In this document: positions 1 to 8,094 of the stretch, one piece after another
How positions within the stretch are numbered: position 1 is the first letter of the stretch
Layout: every line of letters begins with the position of its first letter
Source: Pelagophyceae sp. CCMP2097
Taxonomy: Eukaryota > Sar > Pelagophyceae
DNA length: 18,356 nt
Direction: 5' to 3'
Assembly: GCA_026770575.1 (NCBI GenBank)
Contig: MU657405.1
Span: 1 to 18,356 of the forward strand
Made by a program: the position numbers and the translations under genes
The notes under the pieces: model-generated
The model's input: only the letters and a program-made list of their open reading frames with translations
Told to the model about the DNA's origin: nothing
The model's database searches: none

Positions 1-73
1 AGTGGAGAGATCGAGTGGAGACAAAATTGAGTTGTCTGTCGTCCTTTTTACGTACATCTTATTTTCCCTATAG
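1..73 (+). other. Intron (3' part) of AP2-like gene
   Basis: The stretch is relatively T-rich and ends CCCTATAG before an open, GC3-biased exon starting at 74 (GCGCGACGAGCG). The donor is not identified and may lie before position 1. The exon boundary rests on the acceptor and on the onset of the open frame reading ATEDLVSQFERLEAED. Confidence 0.55.
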
Positions 74-2346
74 GCGCGACGAGCGCGGCGACGGAGGACC
101 TCGTGAGCCAGTTCGAGCGGCTCGAAGCGGAGGACGTGGTCAACTTCCGCGAGGGCCTGCCCGTCGCGTCGCGCTTCACACGCCGACGGAGCGTCTGGCC
201 GGAGATCCCGACGTTCGCCCCGCTTCGGTTCCAAAGCAATCATGTTTCAAACACGTTCGTGATTGCTCCTCCCTCTTGACGCAACCGCGTGCACCGCCAG
301 GTTCAAGCCGCTGGTGCCGGTGCCGTCGCGCATTCCCGCGGGCACGGAGGCGCCTGCGTGCCCCTCGGAGGACTTCACGCCCGACTGCGTCTGGGCGCAC
401 GCCGCGCTGTATCCCGCGCCAGAGTCCACCATCGACCATCTTCTCAGTCGTGTCTTTCGTTGGTTGAGTCGAGGAGTCGCCTTTTCCAAACGTTGTCCGA
501 GGGTCGCGGCAAAGACGAGAACAAAATAGGCGCCGGCTCCCCGCCTTGCTCAAGGCGATGGAGAAGTTCCCGATCATCGCGCACACGCTCGGCGGCCTGT
601 CCATCAACGACCTGGAGAAGTTCGCCAGCGCCGCGCGTCCGAAGACGGCGTCGTCGATTCAACCTCTGCCCAAACTATTGGAAGGCCGAGAAAGGACGCA
701 CGTCGAGAGAGGATGGTCTTCTCTTCGGGGGAACGCGGTGGTTTGTTGTTTTGGGAGGAGGTGGCATTCTCACACGTGACATTTATGTTTCGACCCTGCG
801 TCGCATCCTAGGCTTCTGCTACGGCCTCTTCAAGCACATGCGCTTCGCCAAGACGCCCACGGCGTCACCGTACCCCGCCGCGCTGCAGAAAGAGTTCTAC
901 GGCTTCTACGGCGTCGAGGTGAAGATGCACAAAAAACAGGCCAACCCCTTCTCCTACACGATCCACGCCAAGGACGGCCACCTCTCCAAGAAGCGCACCG
1001 CACCGGCCGACCCGCGCTGGCGAGGCCGCAAGTCGGTCGGCACAAACGACGGATACCTCGGCACGGACGCGCTGGCGACGGCGCTGCACCGCGAGGAGCG
1101 GGAGCGGCTGCACGCCGAGCACCGCGTCGCCAAGGGCCTCGAGCCGAACTACGTCTACAACTTCCCGCGCGACCCGCTCGAGTGCCTCTACTCGCTCGAG
1201 CACGCGTTCGCCGAGGCGACGGACATGGTGCGTTCTTTGGACCAGGCCTGTTGTTCGTCTTCTACTTCGACGTCGTGTGGATCTCTGATCATCCGTGATT
1301 CTTGTGCTGTGCGCAGGACAGCTTCTTCGGCGTCGGATTCTATGGAGGGTGGTACCGAGCAACACTGAGCATCCCGGGCACGAGCGTGAGCGGCGGCCAG
1401 TTCGACCTCGGCCAGTGCGAGACGGACGTCGAGGCACGCGCGCGGCGTCCCGGAAGCTCTTCCTTTTGTCGTCGTGTCGAGTCACAATGTCCGAGAGCCG
1501 ACTTTTCCAAACACATCTCACAACGTTCACTCGACGCTCGATCCTCGCCGACGCAGGCCGCCGCGATGTACAACTGCGCGACGATGCTCGTCGGCAAGGC
1601 CACGAAGACGAAGCGCTTCTTCAACATTTGCCCGTCGCTGGCCGCGTTCAAGTTCCACGGCGCCGGCAAGCGGTGAGGCCACCGTCGTTTGAACGACGCT
1701 CAAACGTCTGATCCTCCTTTCGTAGCGCGGTCATGATCAAAGTCGTCAAAGCCTTTGACAAGATGAACCAGAAGCGCGCCGCGGCCAAGAAGCCGCTGCC
1801 GCCGCTCTACGTCTCCGGTCCGCACCCGGCGTCCTGCAAAACGTTTTCGTGGATAGCCGGAGTTTTCGATTCGTTTGAGATCAATCTCGATAGGCGTCGA
1901 GGCGCTCCGTGCCCGGCAGCGTCGTCAAACGAGTCTCTTCGAGATTCGACGCATTGCGGGGACTCGGAAAAGTCAAATCATGCCTGACGACGTCTGTAGG
2001 CAAGTCGCTCAAGGACTCGCTGCCCGAGAAGCGCTTCGACGACGAGTTCTTCGTCGCAGTCGACTACCTGCGCCAGCAGAGCGGCCGGAAGAAGCCGTGG
2101 CAGCGCATTGGGAAGTTCGCGAAGATCGAGCGGTCGGCGCCGCTCCCCGAGGCCGCGGCCGGCGGCGACGAGTTGGTGCCGGACCCGATGCTGCTCGGCG
2201 AGCTCCGCGCGATCCGGCGCTGGAACCGATGGCTCGCCGCGCGCGGGCACACCGCGGCGTCGACCGTCTTTCGCGCGAATCTTTCGACAGAGAGCTTAGT
2301 GGTCGAGCTGAGATCGTTGTCTCTTCTTGAACAGCGCCCGCCTTGA
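74..2346 (+). CDS. Tandem AP2/ERF-like domain protein, spliced, 5'-truncated
   Basis: This is the 3' part of an intron-rich gene whose 5' end lies before the window. Proposed exons are 74-227, 301-462, 530-684, 812-1227, 1317-1433, 1557-1672, 1726-1817 (or -1835), 2000-2265 and 2335-2346, with the stop at 2344-2346. The clearest domain spans exons 5-6: FFGVGFYGGWYRATLS, then FDLGQCETDVEAAAMYN, which fits the AP2 pattern GV..(x)nW.A.I ... LG.F.T.EEAA.AYD. Exon 4 has a second, more degenerate copy with FYGVEVKMHKKQANPFSY and LEPNYVYNFP. AP2 domains are DNA-binding folds of plant and algal transcription factors, so a nuclear regulator is inferred. The last exons are basic and Trp/Arg-rich (IRRWNRWLAARG). 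Exon codons end mostly in G or C. Donors of introns 3, 5 and 7 are uncertain. A copy of the 3' end lies inverted at the right edge of the window. Confidence 0.72.
228..300 (+). other. Intron, 73 nt, with internal hairpin
   Basis: The donor is GTTCCA after CCGCTTCG and the acceptor is CACCGCCAG. Removal joins CTT CG|G TTC AAG in frame (APLR-FKPL), and the unspliced frame meets a stop. The sequence after the donor (GGTTCCAA) resembles the sequence after the acceptor (GGTTCAAG), as a target-site duplication would. Inside, CAATCATG pairs with CGTGATTG (one G-T pair). Confidence 0.6.
463..529 (+). other. Intron, 67 nt
   Basis: The donor is GTTGAG after TTTCGTTG and the acceptor is AACAAAATAG. Splicing gives TG|G CGC CGG in frame and leads into LLKAMEKFPIIAHTLGG. 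It carries CTTTTCCAAACGTTGTCCGAG, parts of which (CTTTTCCAAAC, TGTCCGAG) recur in the intron at 1434-1556, which suggests a shared element family. Confidence 0.5.
685..811 (+). other. Intron, about 127 nt, donor uncertain (GC?)
   Basis: The acceptor CATCCTAG at 809-811 is well supported by the long open exon that follows. The exon needs one carried nucleotide before GC TTC TGC. No GT in the right phase lies close to the end of the coding-like sequence; a GC donor at 685 (GAAG|GCCGAG) fits the phase. A GT further downstream near 747 is an alternative. Confidence 0.4.
1228..1316 (+). other. Intron, 89 nt, GT-AG
   Basis: A canonical intron: donor GTGCGT directly after GCG ACG GAC ATG and acceptor GTGCGCAG. 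Both exons are in phase 0 and the second AP2-like domain starts immediately afterwards (DSFFGVGFYGG). This is one of the two best-supported introns of the gene. Confidence 0.75.
1434..1556 (+). other. Intron, about 123 nt, likely GC-AG
   Basis: The acceptor GACGCAG at 1554-1556 precedes GCC GCC GCG ATG TAC. A GC donor after GAC GTC GAG keeps phase 0 and rebuilds the AP2 core DVEAAAMYN without gap. A GT donor at 1428 also keeps phase but loses the VE residues. An inverted pair GTCGAGT/ACTCGAC lies inside the intron. Confidence 0.5.
1673..1725 (+). other. Intron, 53 nt, GT-AG, with 7-bp inverted repeat
   Basis: The donor is GTGAGG and the acceptor TTTCGTAG; splicing joins AAG CG|C GCG GTC ATG in frame (GKRAVMIKVV). 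The centre holds CGTTTGA and TCAAACG separated by ACGACGC, a perfect 7 bp stem that occupies a third of the intron. It is one of the best-supported introns here. Confidence 0.75.
1818..1999 (+). other. Intron, about 164-182 nt, donor ambiguous
   Basis: The acceptor GTCTGTAG at 1997-1999 is supported by the open exon KSLKDSLPEKRFDDEFFV that follows and needs one carried nucleotide. Two donors keep phase: GT at 1818 (TCCG|GTCCGC) or GC at 1836 (TCCT|GCAAAACG). In the second case the intron start GCAAAA resembles the downstream exon start GCAAGT. The intron contains a perfect TCGTTTGA/TCAAACGA inverted pair. Confidence 0.45.
2266..2334 (+). other. Possible last intron, 69 nt, length divisible by three
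   Basis: The donor-like GTCTTTCG follows GCG TCG ACC, and a pyrimidine-rich run precedes TTGAACAG. The length is 23 codons, so the frame and stop (2344-2346) are the same whether or not it is removed. The codon quality of this stretch is poorer than upstream, which favours an intron. The same segment is conserved in the right repeat arm. Confidence 0.4.
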
Positions 2347-3258
2347 GTCAATCCGATAGGCTCGTCAAGCCGGACGCGGCCGCGCGCGACGACGTACATC
2401 CAATCGCGGCGTCTTTACGTGAACCTTTTAGAGATGCGTCAAAGTGTCGGAGTGTCGGACCGTCAAACGATGTAGGGCCAGTGGATCTGGTGGTACCGCA
2501 CCCAGGCCTGAAGGAGGACCAGTCCAAGATGCCGCACATTCCGACCGCCCGGTCATTCGGGTTCCATCTCGAGCTCTGCGCTCAGAGCAAAATCCGGGAA
2601 CCAACGTCCGATCTGCGCCGGCTCCGACGACGAGCCTTCCGCCCACCTTCCACCGACGCGCCCGCCCGCCCTCCAAGGCACGAGCCTGCCGACCAACGAG
2701 CCTCCCAACAACCCCCGAACAACCCCCCAAACGAGCCCACACAAACGAGTCCCACCCACACGCAGAGCGCGAGATACATTGAACGACCACGTCTCCGCCC
2801 GAGCCGCCCTGATCGTGTCCAGAACGACGCACCCCCACTTCGAGTGCGGCCGCGCGACTTTGCCGGCTGCTGACGACATTTCCGTCCGCCCTTCCGTCGA
2901 GCCCCACGCCTATCACCAGACGCACACACACCCCCGACTGCGCTCCGATCCACGCAATTTGCGAGAAACGCACTCCGAGCACCCTTAATCACCCATGCCC
3001 CCCCCCGAGCCGTCGCCCCGAGCCTGATAAGATACGAGCCGCCGGTCAGAAGAAGGAGGGTTCGTCCGCCGCGGCGTCGGGCCATTGTGCGACGGGATCA
3101 GCTCCGGGCCTCTGAGCAGCGATCCGATGAGAGCCTTTAGAGCCCAAAGACGCTTAGATCTATCGGCCGGGTTGGCCGGCGTCGGAAGCGGCGAAGCGCT
3201 CGTCGGGGGGCTGTGGCCCCCCACCTCTGCGCCTCTGCGGGGCCTCGGCGCGGGGCGA
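2347..3258. other. Intergenic part of the left arm, no gene seen
   Basis: The many open frames here have no consistent codon pattern and lie on both strands, so I call none. A short duplication (AGTGTCGG twice, about 2443-2459), C/A-rich tracts around 2690-2770 and a 9-C run near 2998-3006 are visible. The stretch presumably holds the AP2 gene's 3' UTR and polyadenylation region, but no clear signal was recognised. Confidence 0.5.
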
Positions 3259-3261
3259 GGC

Positions 3262-3483
3262 ATGGATGGGGCGCTCGTGGTGCACGTCACCTGGGCCGAC
3301 GAAACTACACGTGCACCGAGGCCGGACGGCCGTCGGCACGGGGGCCGCACGACCGTCAGAACGGAGGCCGCTCGGGCGACGGCACAGAAGCCACACGTGC
3401 GTCGGCACGGATGTCGCGCGGGCGTGGGCACGGGCGCCGCAGTCCCATATGCACAGAGACATAGTTTTCAAAAAGACATTTAA
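3262..3483 (+). pseudogene. Fragment sharing the MDGALVV start with the ORF at 14671-14967
   Basis: The frame opens MDGALVVHVTWADE and then degenerates into Arg/Thr/His-rich sequence from a locally repetitive region (copies of CGTCGGCACG at about 3330 and 3400). The 26 bp at 3259-3284 are identical to the reverse complement of 14894-14919, where they begin an acidic protein with a coding look. After these bases the two sequences are unrelated by eye. The right arm has the same fragment on the - strand (ATG at 17249). It may be a captured 5' end or a pseudogene; no function is claimed. Confidence 0.35.
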
Positions 3484-3497
3484 GAAGGATTTGATTA

Positions 3498-3800
3498 ATG
3501 CTTTACAGGGCGCAAGAAGGCGCCGCTCGATTCGACCCCCGGCTGCCGGAGCAGTACGGTCCTCGCGCGGTGCTTTCGTGTCCTTTGCCGCGCGCGACGG
3601 GCCGACGATTCGAAGACGACGACGCAGCAAAACAGACGTGGTTTCGAGCCGCTTTTCGAGAAACGCTTTTGAGGAGCGGCTTAGTCGCAGTCGACGGTCG
3701 GCGCCGGGAAGGCGAAAAAGTTGAACCTAGGCGCAGCGGTTGGCAAGCCAAGCCAATCAGCCGCCGCCGCGTCAGGGTCCGTTTCTCCGTCTGGAAATGA
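3498..3800 (+). CDS. Hypothetical 100-residue ORF just inside the left arm
   Basis: The ORF starts ATG CTT TAC AGG and reads LPEQYGPRAVLSCPLPRAT, then FEDDDAAKQTWFRAAFRETL, and ends in an Arg-rich tail. The central part has plausible amino-acid composition. The first codons overlap an acceptor-like AATGCTTTACAG, so the real exon could start at 3510 as part of a spliced gene. I recognise no family. It lies immediately inside the inner border of the inverted repeat and has no counterpart near the right arm. Confidence 0.3.
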   Translation: MLYRAQEGAARFDPRLPEQYGPRAVLSCPLPRATGRRFEDDDAAKQTWFRAAFRETLLRSGLVAVDGRRREGEKVEPRRSGWQAKPISRRRVRVRFSVWK

Positions 3801-4003
3801 CGCACTTGTCGACCCAGACGCCGACGCCCTCGGCGACGGCGACGCGGTTCTGCTCGCACCTGAATCGAATCCATTCACAAGGTCTACAAGGGTCACTCAG
3901 GTTGACGCAGACAGAGTCGCGTCAACGCAAAGGCCGCTCAGAAAGCGCGCAGAGGCCGCTCAGACCCAGGAGTCGCACACTGCACTCAACGCCGCTTTCC
4001 GGT

Positions 4004-4012
4004 CTATAAATT
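4004..4012 (+). promoter_or_regulatory. TATA-like box
   Basis: TCTATAAATT stands out in GC-rich surroundings, just upstream of the ATG at 4022. The spacing (about 15 nt) is too short for a normal TATA-to-start-codon distance with a 5' UTR, so the assignment to that ORF is doubtful. It could serve a transcript that starts further downstream. Confidence 0.25.
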
Positions 4013-4021
4013 AACACCCTC

Positions 4022-4300
4022 ATGCCTCAGAACCCCCAAAACGCGCATTCGGGGCCTCTTGTGATTCGGCGCCGCTTTGCTCGCTCGGCGTTTGCGCCGT
4101 CGCGGAGGCGGAACTGGACGTGGAAGCAAGCCATGCCTAGGCGGACGTGGAAGCAGGCCTTAAACCGCGCAGGCCTCAAGCCGAAGAGGCACCGCGCGGC
4201 GACCCGTCGGGGGAGAGGCCCATCGAGCCTCGACCTTGCACAAAGACCCCGTCTCGGGGGGGCTCTGTCTCGAGAGGCCTTTATCCCGAGAGACCTCTGA
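4022..4300 (+). CDS. Hypothetical 92-residue basic ORF starting MPQNPQN
   Basis: The N-terminus MPQNPQNAH matches the start of the ORF at 14343 (MPQNPQNYH), and all base differences within the shared MPQNPQN codons fall at third positions. The rest is Arg/Lys-rich with a duplicated WKQA segment, and the last third runs into satellite block A. No family is recognised. The coding status is uncertain; the shared start is the main reason to list it. Confidence 0.25.
   Translation: MPQNPQNAHSGPLVIRRRFARSAFAPSRRRNWTWKQAMPRRTWKQALNRAGLKPKRHRAATRRGRGPSSLDLAQRPRLGGALSREAFIPRDL
4116..4159 (+). repeat. 27-bp-spaced direct repeat
   Basis: The 17 bp sequence GGACGTGGAAGCARGCC occurs at 4116-4132 and 4143-4159 with one difference (A/G). 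The spacing is 27 bp, so a reading frame would repeat nine residues (WKQA...). Confidence 0.7.
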
Positions 4301-5920
4301 CTCGAAGGGCCCCGTCTCGAGAGGCCCGTCTCGAGGGCCCCGTAGAACGGGACCCCGTTAGATGAGGACCTATAGAGGGACCCGCGGAGAGATGCGACCG
4401 GAGGAGGCCCCCGTCTCCAGGGGCCTCGTCTCCAGGGGCCGTCTCGGGAGAATCCGCGAGCCCCTTCTCGGGAGGCCCCGTCTCCAGGAGGCCCCGTCTC
4501 GAGAGACCGTCTCGAAGGACCCCGTCTAGAGGGAACCCGTCTCGGGGGACCCCGTCTAGAGGGACACCGTCTAGAGGAACCCTGCCCCGTCTAGAGGGAC
4601 CGTCTTAGAGACCTCGTTATGAGAGGCCCCGTCTTAAGAGACCCCGTCTTCGAAACCCTCCTGTCTAGAGGGCCTCTGTATCGAGGGGCCCGCTTCGAGG
4701 GAGCCCCGTTTCGAGGGACCCCCACCGAGAGGACCTGTCGAGAGGGACCGCAGAAGACAGTCGAGTCTCGAGGGGCCCCATCGAGGGGGGGGCGTAGATG
4801 ACCGTCTGCAGAGGCCCGTCTCGCGGTCACCGTACTGAGTACCCGGCTTCGAGGAACTGTAGAAGAGACTGTCCAGAGGCCCTTGCCTCGAGGGCCTTCG
4901 TGAAGACGGACCCCGTCGCATCGAGGGCCCCCGTCTCGAGAAACTCAGCTCGAGGGGCCCAGCTCGAAAGACGCCATCCAGAGGGATCGTCCCAGAGACA
5001 CCGTAAAAAGAGACCCTGCCTCGAGGGCGCCTGTTTTGGGGACCCCTTCTCGATCCCTTTACGTCTCGAGGACCCCCGTCTCGAGGGGCCCCGTTTCGAG
5101 GGAGCCCCGCCGAGAAGGGCCGTCGAGAAGGGAAATCGAGAGAAACCGTCGAGAGGAACGCACGAGACAGTCGAGGAGGACCTTGTCTCGAGGAGCTCTG
5201 TCTGAAGGGCTCCGTCTCGAGGGACCCCTTAACGTCTCGAGGAGCCCTTAACGTCTCGAGGGCCTCTGTCTCGAGGGGGCTGTCTCGAGGGACCCCGTTT
5301 CGAGGGACGCCTTGTCGAGAGGGGGAAGAATATTCACGTATCGACGCGTGTCGTGGACTTGTAGAGGGGGGTCGAGAGGGACCCTAAATTCCGGAAATGG
5401 CCGTCTGGAGAGCCCCGTCTCGAGGTCGCCGGATGGAGAGAGCCCGTCTCGAGGGCCCTCGTTTCGAGAAGTTTCCGTTTTGAGGGCCCCCATCTCGAGG
5501 GCCCCCATCTCAAGAAATCCGTCCCGTGGATCCAGCTCGAGGTCCCGTCTCGAGGTCCCATCACAGTCCCCCCGGAAAGAGGGCCCCCGTCGAGAGGCAC
5601 CGTGGATTTCGTCTCGAGGACCCTCCCTCTCTGCACCGTCGAGATGGACCCCGGAGAACGGGATTTCGCGGAATCGAAAGCCCCGTAGTTTTGAAAGACG
5701 TCGTCTCGAGGGATCTCATCGGACCCCCGTCTCTTCGAGCTCCCGTCTCAACGGACACGTCTCAACGGACCCGTCTCATCGGACCCGTCTCCCCATCCCG
5801 CCTCGATCTCCCCGTCGAGCGGGCCCCGTCAAGAGCGGCCGTCCAAGTGGCAGTCGAGACCCGTCGCCTTTTTGAGACCCGAGTCTCGAGCCCGTCGCCT
5901 TTGAGAGCCCGCCTCCGTTT
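4225..5920 (+). repeat. Satellite block A, about 15-16 bp unit
   Basis: The block is a long, imperfect array of units like CGTCTCGAGGGACCCC, with CTCGAG/CTAGAG cores about every 15-16 bp (for example three in a row at 5061-5110). Units vary by substitution and length, so the array is old. Open frames on both strands (such as 5312-5875 and 5526-6107) are products of stop-free units and are not annotated as genes. A short non-satellite interruption is seen near 5325-5365. Confidence 0.85.
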
Positions 5921-6040
5921 GCATTGCGCTAGGGCGTGGCGTCGCACCGGGCAGCGGGATATCGTGCGCGTAGAACTCGATGCACTCGGAACTAAACGAG
6001 GACTCCAAAGAAGCAGGCGCGCGCCCCGGAGGCGCGCCGG

Positions 6041-6283
6041 ATGCTCAGACGGCACGTGCTGCGGGATTGCCAGACGGCAAGCGCTCCGGTTCCAGACGCC
6101 GCAGTAGACTCCCATTCGCCCTCGCGCTCAGACGGCACCATGCCCACTCGCAGCCGCGGCAGGCCGCCCACGGACGAGCCTGCCGACGCGGTTCGGCGAC
6201 GGCTCTTTGGGCACCCGTCGCCCGGGGCGTCGATGGCTCTCCAGCCCTCGAGGACCTCGTTCAACGCCCGGGGTGCGGTTTGA
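6041..6283 (+). CDS. Hypothetical small ORF with an AT-hook-like RGRP motif
   Basis: From the internal Met at 6140 the frame reads MPTRSRGRPPTDEPADAVRR and ends NARGAV before a stop at 6281-6283. RGRP flanked by basic residues and followed by proline is the AT-hook core, a minor-groove DNA-binding motif. A four-residue motif is weak evidence in Arg-rich, GC-rich DNA. No other domain is seen. It overlaps an ORF on the opposite strand, and at most one is likely real. Confidence 0.25.
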   Translation: MLRRHVLRDCQTASAPVPDAAVDSHSPSRSDGTMPTRSRGRPPTDEPADAVRRRLFGHPSPGASMALQPSRTSFNARGAV

Positions 6284-6541
6284 ACATCTTTCCATCGTCA
6301 TCTTGGGCATCTTTCCGTCTTTGAACCGTCGTCTTACGGAATAGAGCGGCATTCGACTGCTTCGGACGCTGTTGAGACTCGACTGGAGCGTGTAGAGATT
6401 CGCCCCCGCGACGGGCCCATCAAAGGCGAAGAACGCAAAGAGGCAGTACCACCCAACCTCGCAAGGACAAACATCGCAAACGACGCGGTACGAGTCGCCT
6501 AACGCGACCCTCAAGCGCGAGCTTTCAAGCGCCGGGGACAA
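6128..6541 (-). CDS. Hypothetical ORF with Cys/Phe-rich hydrophobic segment
   Basis: Read from 6541 leftwards, the first 50 or so residues (MSPALESSRLRVALGDSY, then VVCDVCPCEVGWYCLFAFFAF) are less Arg-rich than other frames here and include a hydrophobic aromatic run with CxxCxC. A GTAAGACGACG donor-like site follows VRSSRMPLYS, so the gene could be spliced. The second half is Arg-rich and less convincing. No family is recognised. Confidence 0.25.
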   Translation of the reverse strand: MSPALESSRLRVALGDSYRVVCDVCPCEVGWYCLFAFFAFDGPVAGANLYTLQSSLNSVRSSRMPLYSVRRRFKDGKMPKMTMERCSNRTPGVERGPRGLESHRRPGRRVPKEPSPNRVGRLVRGRPAAAASGHGAV

Positions 6542-6689
6542 CCGCCTTGGCGCACGCTCCCAGAGGCCACATCGAGCACAGGGGGCCGCCCGGCATCGTG
6601 CCAGGGCAGGTGCAGGAGCCGGGTCTGCCTCGGGTGCGAGCCGTCAAGGGGGTGCCGCCGCACGGGGTCCCATATTGTTGAATCGCGTA

Positions 6690-7615
6690 AAGTATGGGGC
6701 CAATACGTGCACGGGCCCTTTTCAAGGGATGCACACAAGGGGGTCTTGGAACGGGCCCTTTTCTCTTGGAACGGACCCTTTCTCTTGGAACGGACCCTTT
6801 TCTCTTGCACGGGCCCTTTTCGAGGGGCCTCGCAAGAAGCCGTTGAGAGGGCCTTGCAGGGGACCGTTCGAGCAAGGGACCGTGCTTCAAGGCCCGCCCA
6901 AAGGACCGAACGAGGAGCCGTTGAAGAGGCGAAAGAAACGCAGAGGACAAGGGCCTTGCCCGGGCCTCCTCGGGATTCTTGCGAGGGCTCCTGCGAGGCG
7001 CCTTGCCAGGGGCCTTCCCAAGAGACCGCGCAAGGGGCCTTTTCGAGGAGCCGCGCAAGGACCCTTACGAGGCACCTTCACAGTCGACTTTGCGAAAGGC
7101 CTTGCACGTGAAAGAGGCCTTGCGAGGGGCCGTACGAGGGGCCGTGCAAGGGCCCATCGAAGGGCCCGAGCAAGGGGTCAGGACTGGTCAAGAAGCTGCG
7201 CGAGGGCCCATGCGAAAGGCCCCGCAAGAGCCTCTCGGTGCTCGAAACGCCTCTTTCGGACCCCCGGCTCGACCGGGCAACGTCATTTCCAGAAGAGGGG
7301 TTCTCGCAAGGACCCGTGCCTTGCACGAGGGGTTGCCCAGGGCGAGCGGGCTCGTCTTGGCCCGCAGCCTTGCAAAGGGCCTTGCGAGGGGCCGTCGAGA
7401 ATGCCCAGAGGCCTCTTCGGAGCCCGTTTTCGGAGCCCGTGGGCCCGTGCGAGGGACCGAGGGCCTTGCAGGGCACCCCGAGCAAGGGCCCGCACGAGGG
7501 GAGCGCATCGTGCGAGAGCCCCCCCTCCGACCGCACGAGGGACCGCACGAGGGGCCGCCACTCGCACAAAAGGCCCGTGCTCGGGACTTGTCAAGACCCT
7601 TTGTGGGCACTTGCA
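6690..7615 (+). repeat. Satellite block B, 12-bp unit family
   Basis: The region is built of units like GAGGGGCCGTAC and AAGGGCCCGAGC. A clean run of four 12 bp units is at 7124-7171. Because 12 is a multiple of three, the translated frames show a four-residue periodicity (RGAV, QGPI). Long open frames (6675-7646 and 6979-7632 on +, 7078-7569 on -) are explained by this. The unit shares GAGGGGCCGT with the satellites further right. Confidence 0.8.
6745..6822 (+). repeat. 20-bp tandem repeat, four copies
   Basis: Units are CTTGGAACGGGCCCTTTTCT (6745-6764), a 19 bp version lacking one T (6765-6783), CTTGGAACGGACCCTTTTCT (6784-6803) and a diverged copy (6804-6822). The array is the left edge of block B. 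Confidence 0.9.
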
Positions 7616-7700
7616 AGTCGAAAAGACGATGATGAAATCAAATTAAAATGATCGTCTTTTGGAAAAACTTGGTAAATTTGATGGAATCAAATCCAAGTTA
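7615..7700. other. AT-rich island with two perfect hairpins
   Basis: In a very GC-rich block, about 80 bp are AT-rich. AAAAGACGAT (7621-7630) is the perfect inverse complement of ATCGTCTTTT (7651-7660), with a 20 nt AT-rich loop. Just after it, ATTTGAT (7676-7682) pairs with ATCAAAT (7686-7692). Satellite of the same family continues on the far side. This may be a small inserted element, an intron-like remnant or a structured regulatory site. Confidence 0.6.
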
Positions 7701-7724
7701 TCGGACTCGCAGGCGAGTGCCTTT

Positions 7725-7835
7725 GTGGGGAGCCTGCAAGGGAGCCTGCAAGGCCCCCTGCGAGGAACCGCGCGTGGGGGCTTGCAAGGGCCTTTCGAAA
7801 GAGGCCTCGCAAGGGACCGCGCAGACCCCAAAAGA
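7725..7835 (+). repeat. Continuation of satellite block B
   Basis: Units such as GGAGCCTGCAAG (twice in a row at about 7728-7751), GCAAGGCCCC and GCAAGGGCC continue the block-B family after the AT-rich island, so the island interrupts what was probably one array. Confidence 0.65.
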
Positions 7836-8094
7836 GCAAGGGCCCACCCGTTTGGCTTTCCAAGGACCCGGAAAAGGATGGTCTTGCACGGGAGCGCCAT
7901 TGAGCCCGCGTGGCATCCCGCTTTGGCGGCTCGGCCTGCCTCGGCGTCTGTCTCTACCCTCCCGAGTCTGCCCGCTCCGGAACCGGCCTGCCCTTGACGC
8001 GGCGTCTCGCTGAGGGATTGGCCCTCTGGCCAACTCCGCGCGAGGACGTGGTACTTGGTCGCCTAAAGGGCCGTGTCAACGGATTGCAAGGGGC
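7836..8094. other. Unassigned non-satellite DNA
   Basis: Nothing recognisable. Overlapping frames occur on both strands, with no GC3-biased exon or flanking splice sites that I would trust. Confidence 0.4.

Larger units (their letters stand above)
2156..3454 (+). repeat. Left arm of large inverted repeat (visible part)
   Basis: This arm is the reverse complement of 17057-18356. Coordinates pair as x + y = 20512 up to the C-run near 2998, then 20510 and 20511 after small indels. I count about 20 substitutions over about 1.3 kb and two or three 1-2 nt indels, including a run of 9 C here against 11 G in the partner. The inner boundary is sharp, at CCCATATGCAC. The outer boundary cannot be seen because the partner arm runs off the window at 18356. 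The arm contains the coding end of the AP2-like gene, then about 0.9 kb of apparently non-coding, pyrimidine-rich DNA, then a fragment related to the ORF at 14671. Confidence 0.95.
5921..6690. other. Low-repeat island between satellite blocks A and B
   Basis: This stretch lacks the satellite unit. It holds two weak ORFs listed separately (6041-6283 + and 6128-6541 -). A related 9 bp word, GGAAAGATG, appears twice on the - strand at about 6289-6320. No RNA gene or mobile-element hallmark was recognised. Confidence 0.4.

Noticed and set aside
289..1368. 359-residue continuous + frame over the AP2 gene
   Set aside because: It reads through three introns in mixed frames. Only the part at 812-1227 is the real exon frame; the ends are Arg-rich and out of frame with the neighbouring exons.
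2428..2982. 184-residue - strand frame conserved in both inverted-repeat arms
   Set aside because: Conservation is just the recent duplication. Substitutions between arms are not concentrated at third positions, other frames are equally open, and the composition (Gly/Arg/Val) reflects pyrimidine-rich DNA.
4225..5920. CRISPR-like array from regularly repeated CGTCTCGAG words
   Set aside because: Units are only 15-16 bp with no unique spacers of constant length, and the genome is eukaryotic. It is a diverged satellite.
6675..7646. 323-residue + frame rich in Arg/Gly/Pro
   Set aside because: It is explained by the 12 bp stop-free unit of satellite block B. The four-residue periodicity follows from the repeat length.
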